From: Oxytricha trifallax
Lineage: Eukaryota; Ciliophora; Spirotrichea; Sporadotrichida; Oxytrichidae
DNA length: 64,000 nt
Direction: 5' to 3'
Assembly: GCA_000711775.1 (NCBI GenBank)
Contig: ARYC01000602.1
Span: forward strand, 1 to 64,000
Shown here in pieces: positions 33,605 through 45,534 of this stretch. The stretch's first letter is position 1. Each line of letters starts with the position of its first letter. The notes under the pieces were generated by a model, which saw only the letters and a list, made by a program, of their open reading frames with translations, did not search any database and was not told the origin of the DNA. The translations under genes and the position numbers were made by a program.

Positions 33605-35720
33605 ATGATATTTAGGAACGAGATTCTTTTATTGAGGGCTCTATTTTTGAATCTATTAGCACTTTATTAAATTTTTGCATTTATCTCTTTTTACTTTTAA
33701 ATTCTTTCTATCTTGGGATTTCATGGCATTACCCCTTCATAGGTAAGTCGATACTTAATACAAATTAACTTATTAATAGTGACAAAAAGAATTAAGGCCT
33801 AAATTTTATAGAAACTTCCATAAATTCTAGAGAAAGGAAATAAATTTTAATATGCAAAATTAAATGATTATGGCTATATTGGGAAAATATTTTGCTATGC
33901 CTAGCTTACTATGGTTTCATCCATTCTTCTGCAATTATATCTTGCCCTACTTCCCCTCAACTTTTTAAGCATTAAGGCTTGTAGGTACATTCTTGAGTCT
34001 CATAACTTAATGCGGAATGATTTATTCCATTTTGATATTCTTGGGTAGGCCAAGTTTTCTAATGAGCACTTTCAGCTTTTTCCCTCTATGGGTCATTTAC
34101 CTTTCTTATTACAGAGGTGGTGATCGTTTAATGAGTTTTTAATGGGATATTTTGCTACTTAAAACAGACTTTTTATCAATATTCTTCGCTCCACTATGGC
34201 ACACTGATTTATACGAGATGACTTTTTCAATATCAATTGTTAAAGAGTTGATAAGATGGTTAGTAATCAGATTGATGTTTGGGAGTGGAATAGTGAAACT
34301 TTTAAGTAAATGTAAGACATGTTGGGGACTTACTGCTCTTCATTACCCCTTTGAGACCTAACCGTTACCTCATGCATGGAGTTGGTATACTCACTCTTAC
34401 CATATTTCGTTTTATAATATATATTTATATATATATATATATATTTATTTATTTATATTATAATTAAGTTCTCAAAGACGGAGTTGTTTTAACATACCGT
34501 GGAGATATTTCTTCCATTCCTTTTCTACTCACCATTTAGAAAGCATAGAATTTTCGCTTCAATTGCAAATATTAATTTTTATGCAAAGAATCATTTTGAC
34601 TGGAAATTATAACAACTTTAACTTCTTGACTATTGTACTGTAAGTGAATAAAAATAAGTTTACTTACCTTAACATGTGTAGGGATTTGATTATACTTTAT
34701 GATTAATTTCTCTTAAAATAAAAATAAAATCCAAGTTGGTTGATTAAAGCTTTAGCTATTAAAGTACCCCTATAGTATATTGTTGAAGAATCTAGAGAGA
34801 AAGAAAAAGGAAAATATAAAGAGGTTTTGAAATGGTTAGATAGATTATCTTGTATAACTTAATATTAATTTCTATCAAATTTTTATAAATTTTTAGGGTC
34901 TATTTCTTTATGGATTCTTCAAGCTCTTCCCATTAGAAAAGGTAATGAAAGGAAAGATTAATTTTACTTTTGAAGAAATGAGATAATTCATGAACAATCC
35001 AGAATATTTTAACTACTTTAATGTATATGTAGTTGGATTTAATCTCCTTGTGGTAACTTTTTAATGCAGTTTAATGGCTTTCCAAAAAATGAGATTCAAC
35101 TTTTAAGGCAACTTCGTAAGCTCTTCACTTTACATTCAAACTATTTATTTGTTAAGAGATATTCCTAGCAAGTGCCCATATCTTTTTTAAAGAAATTTAA
35201 GTGGACTCTAAGAAATTATCTTTATTCAGACATGATGTATCAGAAAAAATTCATACGATATCCACTAACTTCCATATTGCAAACTATTATGAATTATTTC
35301 GAACTATGACTAAAGTAGGGGGAAGACCTAACTTGATATTTTCAGGGTCTGACGATGGTAAAATATGGAATGATAGCAATCTCCTATTTAAGCCAGTCTA
35401 TATAAGTCACATGCCTCAAATTGTAACTCTACATTAACCATGATTTGATTCCTAAATATATGGCTTTCTGCTCTAGGAGATTTCAATAAGCAAGAATATT
35501 ACTTGATTCATTTTATTTGGAAGTTATTAAATAATTATGTTTGTCATGCTAAGATGCTGATTAAAAATTACTCCTATAAAGGCAAGTCCCCGAATTATGT
35601 GAAAATAGATCTCTATCATGATCAATATTCAGAAAATTAAGATGAAATGTGAGTTTTGGATTTAGAAAATTAGTCAATATGGTGAATTTATTATAAAGAT
35701 CACTCAGTTCTAACAATACT
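33605..35720 (+). CDS. LMF1: Lipase maturation factor (LMF1/LMF2) family membrane protein, germline segments
   Basis: The plus strand encodes, in order: MIFRNEILLLRALFLNLLAL (33605), a membrane segment ending GFHGITPSQ, SFQWDILLLKTDFLSIFFAP (34130-34190), LMFGSGIVKLLSKC (34275), TALHYPFETQPLPHAWSWY (34335), LTGNYNNFNFLTIV (34600), MTKVGGRPNLIFSGSDDGK (35310) and PQIVTLHQP (35412). These are the landmark motifs of the LMF/DUF1222 family, multi-pass ER proteins needed in animals for folding of secreted lipases. FQWD, LMFGSG and ETQPLP are diagnostic; FQWD and ETQP use TAA as Gln. AT-rich inserts (33748-33780, 34411-34470) and frame changes separate the blocks, as expected for germline DNA. Distal end approximate. 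Confidence 0.85.
34411..34470. repeat. TA/TATT microsatellite, probable IES in LMF gene
   Basis: Nearly pure A/T dinucleotide and tetranucleotide repeats (tatatatatatatatatttatttatttata) lie between two LMF coding blocks. It fits an internally eliminated sequence; the pointer is not resolvable by eye. Confidence 0.6.
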
Positions 35721-35835
35721 TCATGCTTTAAAAATACTAAAAAAGAAAAACATGCTCATAATAACTGTTGACAAAGAGATTTTAAGAAACAATATATGCA
35801 GCCATTAAATAAAGAAGCTTTAGAAATATACATTA

Positions 35836-36223
35836 TTGTAGGAGTACATTTGATTTTGAAATAATTAAATATATTAAGGTTAAATTAGTGGCAGTTAACT
35901 TTATTGAAACCTAGACAAAATGGTACTCGTTCGACAGAGAATTCTAAATTAGCTGGACTTTAGTATTGGCGGTACCCCTCTATCGCATCCCTGAAGCAAG
36001 TTAACACGAGTTTAATTATAGCATTAAAATCAACTAAACAAATCACCCAAAATTAAACTAGCTTCAAGGATGCGAAAAAGGAGTACCGCTAAAAATTAAA
36101 GTCCAGATAATTTAGAATTCTCTATCGAATGAGTACCATATTGTTGAGGTTTCAAGAAAGTTAACTGCCACTAATTTAACCTTGATTAATTTAATTATTT
36201 CCAAATCAAATTTATTCCTACAA
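35836..36223. mobile_element. Palindromic MITE, copy 2
   Basis: The ends are TTGTAGGAGTACATTTGATTTTG… and …CAAATTTATTCCTACAA, each next to TA. Inner blocks 'agtggcagttaactttattgaaacct' and 'agctggactttagtattggcggtac' are mirrored on the right. It lies just 3' of the LMF gene. Confidence 0.9.
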
Positions 36224-36620
36224 TAATGGGAATTAATTTGGAATTTATAACAAAAACTTCTAATCTAAGATCCACTTTATGCAATCATAGTGGTCTGTTA
36301 TCCAAGTTTCGTTGTAATCACTGATTATTGCACAAATCTTATTTTTTATTTTATTTTTCAAGAATAATGTGCACTGTTGAATTAACAAACAATTCTGAAT
36401 TTTCTTAAAACTTTTCTTTAATATTAGCTTTTCCATTTAAGTAGCAATTATCCTTAATTTTTAAAGTTTATAAATATTTAAATTAGACATTAAAACCCTT
36501 CTTAAAGATAAGGATTTAATATCTAAATAACATTTTTTATTTGTATATATTTTTAAGACTAGATCATTATATAAAATTAATTAATTCATAAGTAAGATAA
36601 ATTATCATCAAGCCAATAAT
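36224..36620. other. Spacer between MITE copy 2 and coiled-coil gene
   Basis: AT-rich; no gene or repeat recognised. Confidence 0.4.
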
Positions 36621-39092
36621 CAATATCCACTATCTTTCAACCTTAAGATCTTATCAAATTGAATTAATCTCCTTAAAGTTTGTCATTTCTCTCGTAGAAA
36701 CTAAATTTGCTCTTAATCTACTAAATTTCTTGATTTATTGATTTAAACTCTTTTCTTTTTGTCTAGGATAAATATAAATGGAAGAAAATCTTCTTCGATA
36801 TATTGACAATTATAAAGATTGAGTTAATTTTAAACCTTGATGAGGAACTTAAGAATTTAGCTGCTTTATCTAAATTTAGGTTACGATATTACTCTGGCTA
36901 AAATGTGTAAGAAGATTCCTAATCATTTTTAAGATTTTCTTTATTCTTTTATTTATTTAAATTAATTTAGTTAATCAATTCTTTGTTCTCATTTAGATTT
37001 AAGGAGTCTATTAGCATGGGAGAATTTTAAGTTTGAATTTTTTACATTCAAAAGTAACGATTCTAGTCTGTTTTTAGCTTACTTATTCTGAAATATCATT
37101 ATTATAATTTGATCCATAAAGGCCATAACCATTTTCTTGAGATTTACTGTTAAAACTTTACGAGGTCTTTGAGATTTTTAGCTTTAAATTTGTATTTATT
37201 TAACAATGAGGTCTAAGCACTCTTTATTTTCAAACAAACTTAGGACCGATTTAATTGATTAAAAAAATAAATTATATATTCTCTCTTATTTATTATGATC
37301 TATCTTTTTGACAACACTTGCATTCCAATAGAAATAAACTTATTCAATTCTATCTGCCTAGCTCAATCCTCTGTTTTATTTGTTAACTTTGGTCTATAGA
37401 CTTTCATAAATTTATTTTTAATCCATGTTTTAGTAAGGGTTTAGCTTATTAGAGGTTTAACTACTGCATAAATTATCAAGAGTACTCTTAAATTCTTTTT
37501 GTCCTTATTTTTGCCTATTATTTATAGCTTGTTATCAAGACATTTTGCAAGTATTAATTGATCACATAAATAATTAATAGTGGACTAGTTCTAATCTCGT
37601 ATAGCGTTTATTAATATAAGTAATTTCAAAGGAAAATGCTAATTCAGGACCACGATTCCTTGATGTGAAGGCCCCTACTATCCATTTCTCTGATTTATTA
37701 TACAAAACAATTTTTACTGAAGTCTCAAAATCCTTGTATAATTTGTCTTACTAGTTATTGAATTTAAGAATCTAAAGAGCTGAAAGAATTTAATCTACTC
37801 AATTCAATTTAATTTTAACGAATTCCATTAATTTTAGTTCAATTTAAAGGATTTAAAATAATTAAATTGAAATTTTACACTAATTTTTAAGAAGACATCG
37901 ATGTTTATGTATTTATCATCTTAACTATTCTGCTTTCTAAAGTTTGCTTATCTTCCTCCGTGTTTTTAACTAGAATTTTACTATTATAAAAAACTCATCT
38001 TTTTAGATTTAGGATAATTATATATCATTTGATCTTCAAGGAATTCTAGGAATGGAGAGTCTAAGTTTGAAAAATTTTCCTTAACATTAAATCCTTCTTC
38101 AATCATTATTTGCAAGAAGATGTTTTTGGATTAATTATTGTTGATAACCACTCCATTTTTGAATCTTAATGCTCTATCACAATTTATATCGGGTAAAAAT
38201 GGGGTTTACATCCATTTCCGATTGTATGAACTAATTTTAAGTAGAATCTCAAAGTATCGATATACTCTAGTTATTTTTCTTAAAGTAAATCACTTTTCAT
38301 ATCTTTATTTCTGTTAAGTCCTTTTTAAATGTGTACTCCACATAATATCAAGAAAGTTCTAAATCTTTCATAAGTTTGTTCTTAGTTAACCAAACTTTTC
38401 ATTAAATCTTGAAGTAAAGTTTAAGCCACTTTTTTAATTCCAAATTTTCACTAAAAACCATTGAATGACAAATCTCTAATGCTTTGTATAGGTTTTCCTA
38501 CTCTGAATTCTTGCATATCTGTTTTAATTTTTATCAATGTATAACAAGTTTATGAGCCCTTTAACCTATTCTTTTGACTGTAACACTGCAATAAGCTCCC
38601 GAACTCATAATTGCTTTTGTTGTTTGCTGTTAATTCATAATGGTACCTCAAGAATAATTTCTTTGCTCAACTTTTGTAGTTGGTATTTTCTTCTGGCATG
38701 TTCCATGAATTACATCCTCAAACAAATTGCTAAGTTTTGTCACTGGTTGCTTTGGACTAGTATGATATTTCATTTTTTCTTCAAGCTAGATTTTACATTA
38801 TATTTCAACACTTGCATGCTTCTTTCTAGTTAGCTTCTAAGGAGTTTCTTTAAAGCTTCCTAATTTTATCCTTCTTTTTTCTTAGGCGATCAAAAGCTTA
38901 GAATTTTTCTGTATTTCCTTTCTCAAGTTCATCGTTTAATAACTTCTGTCTAGATGTAAAGAAGTGATTCTAAATGATTATCTAATTAGAAGTTTGTCTA
39001 TTCAATTTTCTCTTTCAAAGCATCAGACAACTTTCATATTTACTACTTGTCTATGTATGCTTTTTGAAGCTATTCATGAGCTTTTCTTCAAT
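36620..39092 (-). CDS. Coiled-coil protein gene, 3' part (continues beyond TBE copy C)
   Basis: The minus strand shows a series of charged coding blocks: DALKEKIEQTNFQLDNHLES (about 38990), LLNDELEKGNTEKFQAFDRL (about 38930), KMKYHTSPKQPVTKLSNLFE (38780), EFRVGKPIQSIRDLSFNGF (38490), PFLPDINCDRALRFKNGVV (38200), SPFLEFLEDQMIYNYPKSKK (38050) and YKDFETSVKIVLYNKSEKW (37740). Coiled-coil heptads dominate the upstream part. Spacer and frame changes occur between blocks, and a TGA at about 39035 lies in frame. I do not recognise the protein. The 5' part lies on the far side of TBE copy C (43214-45430). Confidence 0.6.
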
Positions 39093-39167
39093 TAAAACCC
39101 CAAAACCAAATAATGAGGTTTATAAGTGCTTTGATTTGTAGAGAATTTGTTAGGGGTTGGGGTTATT
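39093..39167. repeat. Left terminal inverted repeat of TBE copy C
   Basis: 'taaaaccccaaaacc' is followed by 'aataatgaggtttataagtgctttgatttgtag' and ends 'gttaggggttggggttattaat'. It is mirrored at the right end with a handful of differences. Confidence 0.92.
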
Positions 39168-39173
39168 AATTAA

Positions 39174-40200
39174 ATGCGAGACTAAAATAGCAAGTTTTTG
39201 GGGTCTATTTATGATGAAGAGTATATAGATTTAGTGTTTAAACTACTTATGGATGTGATGATATATAGAGTGAATAAATAAAACCAGTACTAAACTATAT
39301 GTCTATTGCGCTATTCTTAAAGCGAAGTCCGTCAACTGTTCACTCCCACTGCTTGAAAGCTGTGTAATTAAAGCAATAATAGCTGAATTCTTAGCCTTAG
39401 AGGAAGTCAAAGTTTCTATAAAAGCATATTGACTATCTTATTAATGATAAAACTTTGAAGTATTGGGCTCACTTCCCTCTCGACCAACGAGCTACTATGT
39501 TTCACCGCCAGTTCCCTTGAGTTGAAGATCTCTGCATAGTCTGTTGCAAACATTTATAAACGAAATGGTATATCTTACAAAGGTGTTAATCGTATCAAGA
39601 GAGTGATTGATTTCACTCTGCCATTTTACAACAACAACTTAAATTATATTTATAATTAAATGCAGAGAGCCTAATAGAGTAATATTAAGTTTATTCATGC
39701 TGACGAGGCTGTGTTTACATTAAAACTTACATCTAGAAGTCTTGGTATAAGAGGCATAGTAATATAAAAGTATATAACTAGAAAGTCAAGGTATAAACAA
39801 TGGCAATTCTTGGAGGAATTAGCGAGGATGCTGGTTTAGAAACTTATGTTATTCATCATCACTCTATTAAGACAGAGCAGTATATTAAGTTCTTAGAACA
39901 GCTGGAGAGAAGTACCCTGAATAAGAGATTATGCTGTTTGTTGATAATCTTTCTGTTCATAAGACTAAAGATACAAGGAAGAGTTATGAAAAACTTAGAA
40001 TAACTCCAGTGTTCAATGCACCTTACAGTCCATTGTTTAATGGAATTGAATTCCTCTTGGTGTATTTTAAAAGGTCATTACAAGAAACTGCTGCTATACC
40101 ACTTGATGCATGACCTACCTATCGATACAGTAGACTTTATTAAAAGCTCAGCGAAGAGAGTAGATAATTAATTGGCTTAAAAGTGTGCGAAAGAAGGGAG
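39174..40200 (+). pseudogene. TBE 42-kDa transposase, copy C, catalytic residues kept but frameshifted
   Basis: The start is ATG 39174 (MRDQNSKFLGSIYDEEY). HADEAVF (39698) gives the first Asp; KVKVQTMAILGG follows (39785); VDNLSVHKTKDT (39935) gives the second Asp; and APYSPLFNGIEF (40018-40055) the third residue Glu. Counting residues between the last two gives 34, a DD34E Tc1/mariner/IS630 signature. The frame is lost near 39320, around 39725 and near 39915, and a TGA ends the last block at 40113, so the protein is not made from this copy as read. Unlike copies A and B, the catalytic Glu is intact. Confidence 0.9.
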
Positions 40201-40259
40201 AGTGAATGTGAATGTATATAAATAAGTTTTGTAGTTAAGTTAATGAATTTATAAGTCAC

Positions 40260-41048
40260 ATTTAAAATTCTTTAGAGGGAGCTTGCTTGTCTTTCTTTTC
40301 TTCTACTTCTTGCTTCCCTCCTCCTCGGTTTCTTCTCTTGCTGCCAGCTCCGTCATCAATGTTCATTGACTCTGGAAGCTAAATATTTGAATAAAGTCTC
40401 TTGCTAACTCCATACTTTGCCTCCTGCGACTTTCGCTCTCTGTGATGCTTACTCTATTCCTTCATCAAGAAGTTGCCAGTCCCAGATTTTTCTAAAGAGT
40501 TAAACTGCAAATCTTACTTGAAATACATGGGTGCAGCTGCAGGTCTGAGAGCCAGCTCTCACTTATCTTGATCCCTTGTTTGTCTTTATCTTCTGAAGAG
40601 ATGCTGTACCTTTTCTTATGAGATTCTTGAATAATTTCTTTCAAGTAATCACCTTTAATTGTTGCAATTATACCAAAGAAATAGTTTCTTTCTGGTATTT
40701 TATTTGACAACTACTTCTTGGTAGGCAGGTACTGAGAAACCTCTGGGTCGTTCATAGCATCATCATATAAGTTAGTCACAGAGATTTCAGGATAGTTTGG
40801 AATCTCTGCAAACTTCACATCTTAAGTTTTCAAAGCTTTCTTCTTTTCGCAGAGTATGGCTCTTAGAAAATGATATTTTAGTACCTTCCATCGTTGGCAG
40901 GAACAAACCAACTTCATAATAAAGATTAGCTTCTATGAGTTCATTACCTTGCTGCACCAGGTAGTGATGCAAATCCTTCATGCTTCTAAATTTTTGCATC
41001 AATTTTTGTGCTTGCACTCTTTTAATTTCATCCTTGATTGAATCCATC
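40260..41048 (-). pseudogene. TBE 22-kDa protein, copy C, frameshifted
   Basis: ATG 41047 on the minus strand opens MDSIKDEIKRVQAQKLM, then FRSMKDLHHYLVQQGNELI and GLFLPTMEGTKISF. A one-base shift follows (about 40865). The second half reads EVSQYLPTKKQLSNK, NYFFGIIATIKGDYLKEII and GIKISESWLSDLQLHP. TAG stands where copy A has CAG (the Q of KKQLSNK), direct evidence for TAG as glutamine. The basic tail ends near 40260. Confidence 0.87.
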
Positions 41049-41612
41049 TTGTTTACAGATTTAAGGAATGATATTCAAATTTAAGTTTATTGATTTCAAT
41101 TATTTACCTCTGAAAAATTTACTATTAAATATGGGCATCCTATAGGAGGTCAACCTCTAAGAAGGATATGGAGAAGGTTTTGAGAAATGGTTTCAAACTT
41201 GAGAGATTGATATCAATTTCTACTGTTATAGTTCCATATTTTTAAATTTAAATTGGTACGTATTTAATTAGGAGCAGCTCCTAAAATGCTAGTACTTAAT
41301 TAGGAGCATTAATTAAAGCTAGTAGCTAATTAGTAGCACCCTAATTTTAATGATAAAATCACAAAATACCTCCTAAAGCAGTACGTACTTAATTAAGTGC
41401 ACCTCCTAAATCGTTACGTACTATAATCAACTTATTATTGAAAGTAAAAATGGTTACTTCCCCACCCATATTTAGAGCTGGATCGTCTCTTAACACTCAT
41501 AATTCTTCTCTAATATTCTAAGAACTTCCCTTGAAACTTGTAGGCTTCCAAAGCTCTCATTTAAGCTCTCAGTTATAGAGGCAGTTTTATAATTTTTAAT
41601 TCAAATTTAATT

Positions 41613-42936
41613 ATGAGCGCTAACATTTTAAGAAAAACAACAACACTTCCATCAAACTAATTGAGACCTACCTTTGGCACAAATAAAAAGTGTGATAGCT
41701 GTGAGATGAACTCTCATAAAGAACTACCAGAGCTATCACTTGAAGTCTCTGTTATTAAAATAGAAATTGATAATAGAAAATAAATGGTAAATAAGTGTTG
41801 GAGACAGAGAGGAGGAGAAAGCTATTAATGAAATTCCTATACAAACTGAAGAAATAGAAGTATACTTTTGTGAGCTGTGTGAGAGAGATTTCGCTCATAA
41901 ATCAAGCTGGTATAGACAAATGAAGGAGCATAGAGAAGCCAAGCCCACTGTATATTTAAAGCATGATAAAATAGATGGAAAGTATGACTGCTTTTAGTGG
42001 CATAAGCAATACTCTCATACAATAGACTTGACTAAACATCTATTAAAGGCTGACAAGAAAGATATAGAAGTATAAAAACATGAAGTTGAGCGGAAGCTTC
42101 TCAACAAAAGAAAAGCTAGGGAATATTTTAATGTCGTAGTTCCCGATTAATCTAGAGAGTTAGAGTACGTAAAGAAGGCACGTAACCAACTAACCTCTGA
42201 AATCACAAAAATTATGATCAAAAATTAATACAAGAAAATACCAGTTCTTGCGTAGATTGATTTAGATACTTCTCTTTAAAGTTATCTTATTCTAGAGGAC
42301 TCCTTTGATAAGAAAGTTATCAATGATCATCAATACGCATACGAGGTGTATCCCTTCAACTATCTCTTAAGTGATGATAAATATTAGATGGAGTTTACAA
42401 ATGAGTATCAAGTACTCACTCAAGCAAAGTTTAAAGAGTGTAGTTACTTAATCAAGCTAGATGCTGTTCTCCTTGCCAAGGATCATGTTGCTTTCAGACT
42501 CCCACTCAATGAAATGACCTTAAGAGATTTCATAACAGATCAAAGGAATCATTTGTAACTAGGATAAATAGCAACTTAGACTATTCAAGGTATAAAAGAG
42601 CTTCACAAGTTAGGGTTTGTTCACAGAAAATTGAAGCCAGAAAATATAATGATAAACTTTTCACCAGTAAGAGTAGCAATAATTTATTTCAACAGAGCCT
42701 AAAGAGTAGAAGTATCAAGGCTTAGAACTATAATGGGAACTCCAGGCTATTATCGAGAAAGAGAAGACTGAAAGGATGGTGACTATTAGTGGGATGTATG
42801 GGTTTTAGCAGCAAAAATAATAGAGTGCGATATTCTTCGCAACGATTACTAATCTACAAGGTGCGAGAAGATGCTAAGCAAAGGATAAAGCAATTTATAG
42901 AAAGAAACAGAGCATCTATACCAATTAAACAAATGA
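41613..42936 (+). pseudogene. TBE 57-kDa zinc-finger/pseudokinase protein, copy C
   Basis: ATG 41613 (MSANILRKTTTLPSN) leads into CDSC (41690) and, after a two-base deletion near 41795, YFCELCERDFAHKSSW (41861), DGKYDCFQWHKQYSHTIDLT (41975; the second Cys is Trp here) and a coiled linker. The kinase-like lobe spans about 42230-42930: LRDFITDQRNHL, IKELHKLGFVHRKLKPEN (42590-42640), MGTPGYYRERED (42735), end CEKMLSKG. The catalytic loop has HRK for HRD and no DFG, so it is probably a pseudokinase. A conserved Trp codon has become TGA (about 42770). TGA 42934 is the natural stop. It ends ~200 bp before the terminal repeat. Confidence 0.88.
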
Positions 42937-43137
42937 CAGATTCAATAATAATAACGCTGTAAAACAAACCCTGTAAAACACCATTTGGAAACCAAACTAA
43001 AGATCAGACATATAAATAGAGTAGATAGAAGTGTGGTTAAGTAAGATAAACTTCAGACCTCTCCCACATGATCCAAAAGTGCATTTTGAGTGATTAAATT
43101 AAATACATTTTCTATAATTTCACATTAAAACCTATTA

Positions 43138-43210
43138 ATAACCCCAACCCCTAACTAATTCCCTACAAATCAAAGCACTTATAAACCTCATTAAGGGGTT
43201 TGGGGTTTTA
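43138..43210. repeat. Right terminal inverted repeat of TBE copy C
   Basis: 'aataaccccaacccctaactaattcc…cctcattaaggggtttggggtttta' is the reverse complement of the left end with small differences in the telomere-like blocks. Confidence 0.92.
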
Positions 43211-43213
43211 AAT

Positions 43214-45430
43214 GATGCTTCATTTCCTTCTCTAAATCATCATTTTTTTACTTTGCACTAATGATTTCCTTTTCTTTTTAATGAATGAACTCATAAAGCT
43301 CATCTAATAGTTTAGCTTATTTAAGAGCAAGTTCTTAATCGGCAACCTACAGTTAACATTTATTTAAATAAAGTTCTCATCAGCTGCTCTTCAGTTATTT
43401 TACTCATACCAAATTATTCATAATCCTACATCCTCTTGTTATCCTTCACTATTATAATTGTGTCTATAGAATTTTTAACTTAACCTTTTAATTTGTTGCT
43501 ATCTATATTTGTCCTTTCTTATCTCTCTTAACTTCCAATTAAAAATCTATACTTCTGTCTATTTTCCTATTTATAAAAAGATGAAGAAGACTGATAAACT
43601 AAGACTCTCTCTTGTTAATCCGTTCTTTTTATTGAAAGTAATTTCTGAAAATTTTATCTATTTAACTTTAGTCTCTTACAACTTCTTCATTGAATTCATC
43701 AAAGTTCAAGTCATTAAAGTTTTGAGATTTCTCAATCTCTAACATTTAAATTAAAAATATATATTTTTTTATTATTATAAAAATGTCCTGTCACTTTTTT
43801 AATGCAAAAAGCTGCTCCATTTATTTAGAGAAATTATGCTTATCATTTTTTTAAAACTTAATGGGCTTTAATTTTGCCTTTTAAAGCAACATAACTCCAG
43901 AAAATTTTATGGGAATTGGGTCTTATTATGAAATGTTAGAAACTTTGCTAAGATATATTGACTAAGTCTGTTTGATTTATTAATTTTGATTGTTTTTTCT
44001 ACTATTTATTAATGTAATATTAATCACTTTGGTTACCAAATAATTGTTAAACTTAAATTATTTCATGTATGCCTCTTTGCTTGAAATTTAATTTCCAGAC
44101 AAAAAATTTTTCTTATAAAATTATATATTGTAGGAATACATTCGAAATTGGGAAATTAATTTAACTTAAATTAATTATAAATCAAAATCGTGGCAGTTAA
44201 AGTTGGCCAATTTAAATGATTTTGGGCTCATTCGATAAAGAATTCAAAATTAGCTGGACTTTATTATTGGCGGTACTATTTTATCGCATCCTTGGAGCGA
44301 GATAACTCGACTTTAATGTTGGAGTATAATTTAATGAAATAAGATGCGTTTAATTAAAGTCGAGTTATCTCGCTCCAAGGATGCGATAAAATAGTACCGC
44401 CAATAATAAAGTCCAGCTAATTTTGAATTCTCAATCGAATGAGCCCAAAATTATTTAAATTTGCCAACTTTAACTGCCAAGATTTTGATTTATAATTAAT
44501 TTAATATAAATTAATTTCCCAATTTCAAATGTATTCCTACAATAATAAACATACTATATATCATGAGCAGCTTTGAAATCAAATTGTCTCCTCGTTTAAT
44601 CTGCTGTCTATAATATATTAGCTCATGAATTTCAAATTTTCCAGCCCAGTTCTTGATTGTTCTTTGAGTTTATGAACCTAATTAAACTCTTTCACTGTGT
44701 CTAAATCATGCATTTTTGTTTGGTAAAGTTAATCCCTTAAATTCAAAGTGCTATGAGAACTCTTCTAAAATATTTAGTGATTTCTTTAATTTTATTAGTC
44801 GATATAATCCTTTATTAACTTAAGGAGCTGCTAATTAGTAATCGTTAAGATTGACTACTTGATAGTCCTCTATTTAAAGGATCCCAAACTTCTTACTAAT
44901 CTTTACCCCGTTTTTAAGAATTTTAGAAAGTAGTTTATTTTGGTTATCAGAGAGCAGCTTGAAAATAGCTTAAGCTTCAGGTTCTTGTTTCGTCCTTGCT
45001 ATCAAGTTGTAATTCTTATGTCGAGTATATAAAATGATAAAATAAAAATTAATCTTTTTCACTATAGATATCGTTAATCTCGAAATCATTATGCACAAGA
45101 TTTTTTAAATATATTGTTGCAAGAAAAAAGATGATAATTAAAAGGGGTTTTAAGCGTTTAGATACAACTCGCAAGTGCAAAAATAATTAGAGAAAAGGTT
45201 TCATAAAAAGAAGAGATTAGTTCTGTTAAAATATCAGCATACTTTGACAAACTTTTGTGAAGCAATCATTCGTGTGGAAACCATTTAAACATTTTAAAGT
45301 AGCCTCCTCTCTCATTCCATTCTCTGAATTCTTACTCTTTCATTAGTTTTCTTCTTAAGTCTTTCTAAAGTTAAGCAAAATCTACCTAGCTTAGAAGGTC
45401 CTTCTATATTGGGGTTTGACTGCGGTTTTA
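43214..45430 (-). CDS. Coiled-coil protein gene, 5' part
   Basis: Minus-strand blocks in gene order: LGRFCLTLERLKKKTNERVR (45400), KQEPEAQAIFKLLSDNQNK (44985), KILKNGVKISKKFGI (44920), SKITEEQLMRTLFKQML (about 43400), ELALKQAKLLDELYEFIHQ (about 43340) and KNDDLEKEMKHH next to the end of TBE copy C. All are charged, helical and open with TAA/TAG as Gln. Between 44560 and 43740 lies MITE copy 3 plus AT-rich DNA. Joining across TBE copy C with one AAT keeps the frame, but the junction codon is TGA. No homologue recognised. Confidence 0.6.
44128..44542. mobile_element. Palindromic MITE, copy 3 (best preserved)
   Basis: The ends TTGTAGGAATACATTCGAAATTGGG and CCCAATTTCAAATGTATTCCTACAA are flanked by TA on both sides. 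The arms (~190 bp) are almost perfect mirror images up to the centre, for example 'ctattttatcgcatccttggagcgagataactcgactttaat' and its complement. The loop is ~30 bp. No coding capacity. Confidence 0.95.
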
Positions 45431-45534
45431 TCCACAAACACTAGTTAAGGATTCTCATAAAGCACCCCTAATATTCTAGTTAGATTTATCGCTAATTCTA
45501 CATAGAATTTTGGCTTTCTGAGGCTGACAGAAAA

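Larger units (their letters stand above)
39093..43210. mobile_element. TBE transposon, copy C, full length
   Basis: A complete 4118-bp element with inverted telomere-like ends (TAAAACCCCAAAACC… and …GGGGTTTGGGGTTTTA) bounded by AAT on both sides (39090-39092 and 43211-43213), the 3-bp target known for TBEs. The genes are 42-kDa (+), 22-kDa (-) and 57-kDa (+). It is the least decayed copy in the window, but each gene still has at least one frame break or nonsense codon. It interrupts a coiled-coil gene on the minus strand. Confidence 0.94.

Noticed and set aside
38537..38833. 98-codon pl-strand cysteine-rich hydrophobic frame
   Set aside because: Antisense to the charged block containing KMKYHTSPKQPVTKLSNLFE on the minus strand.
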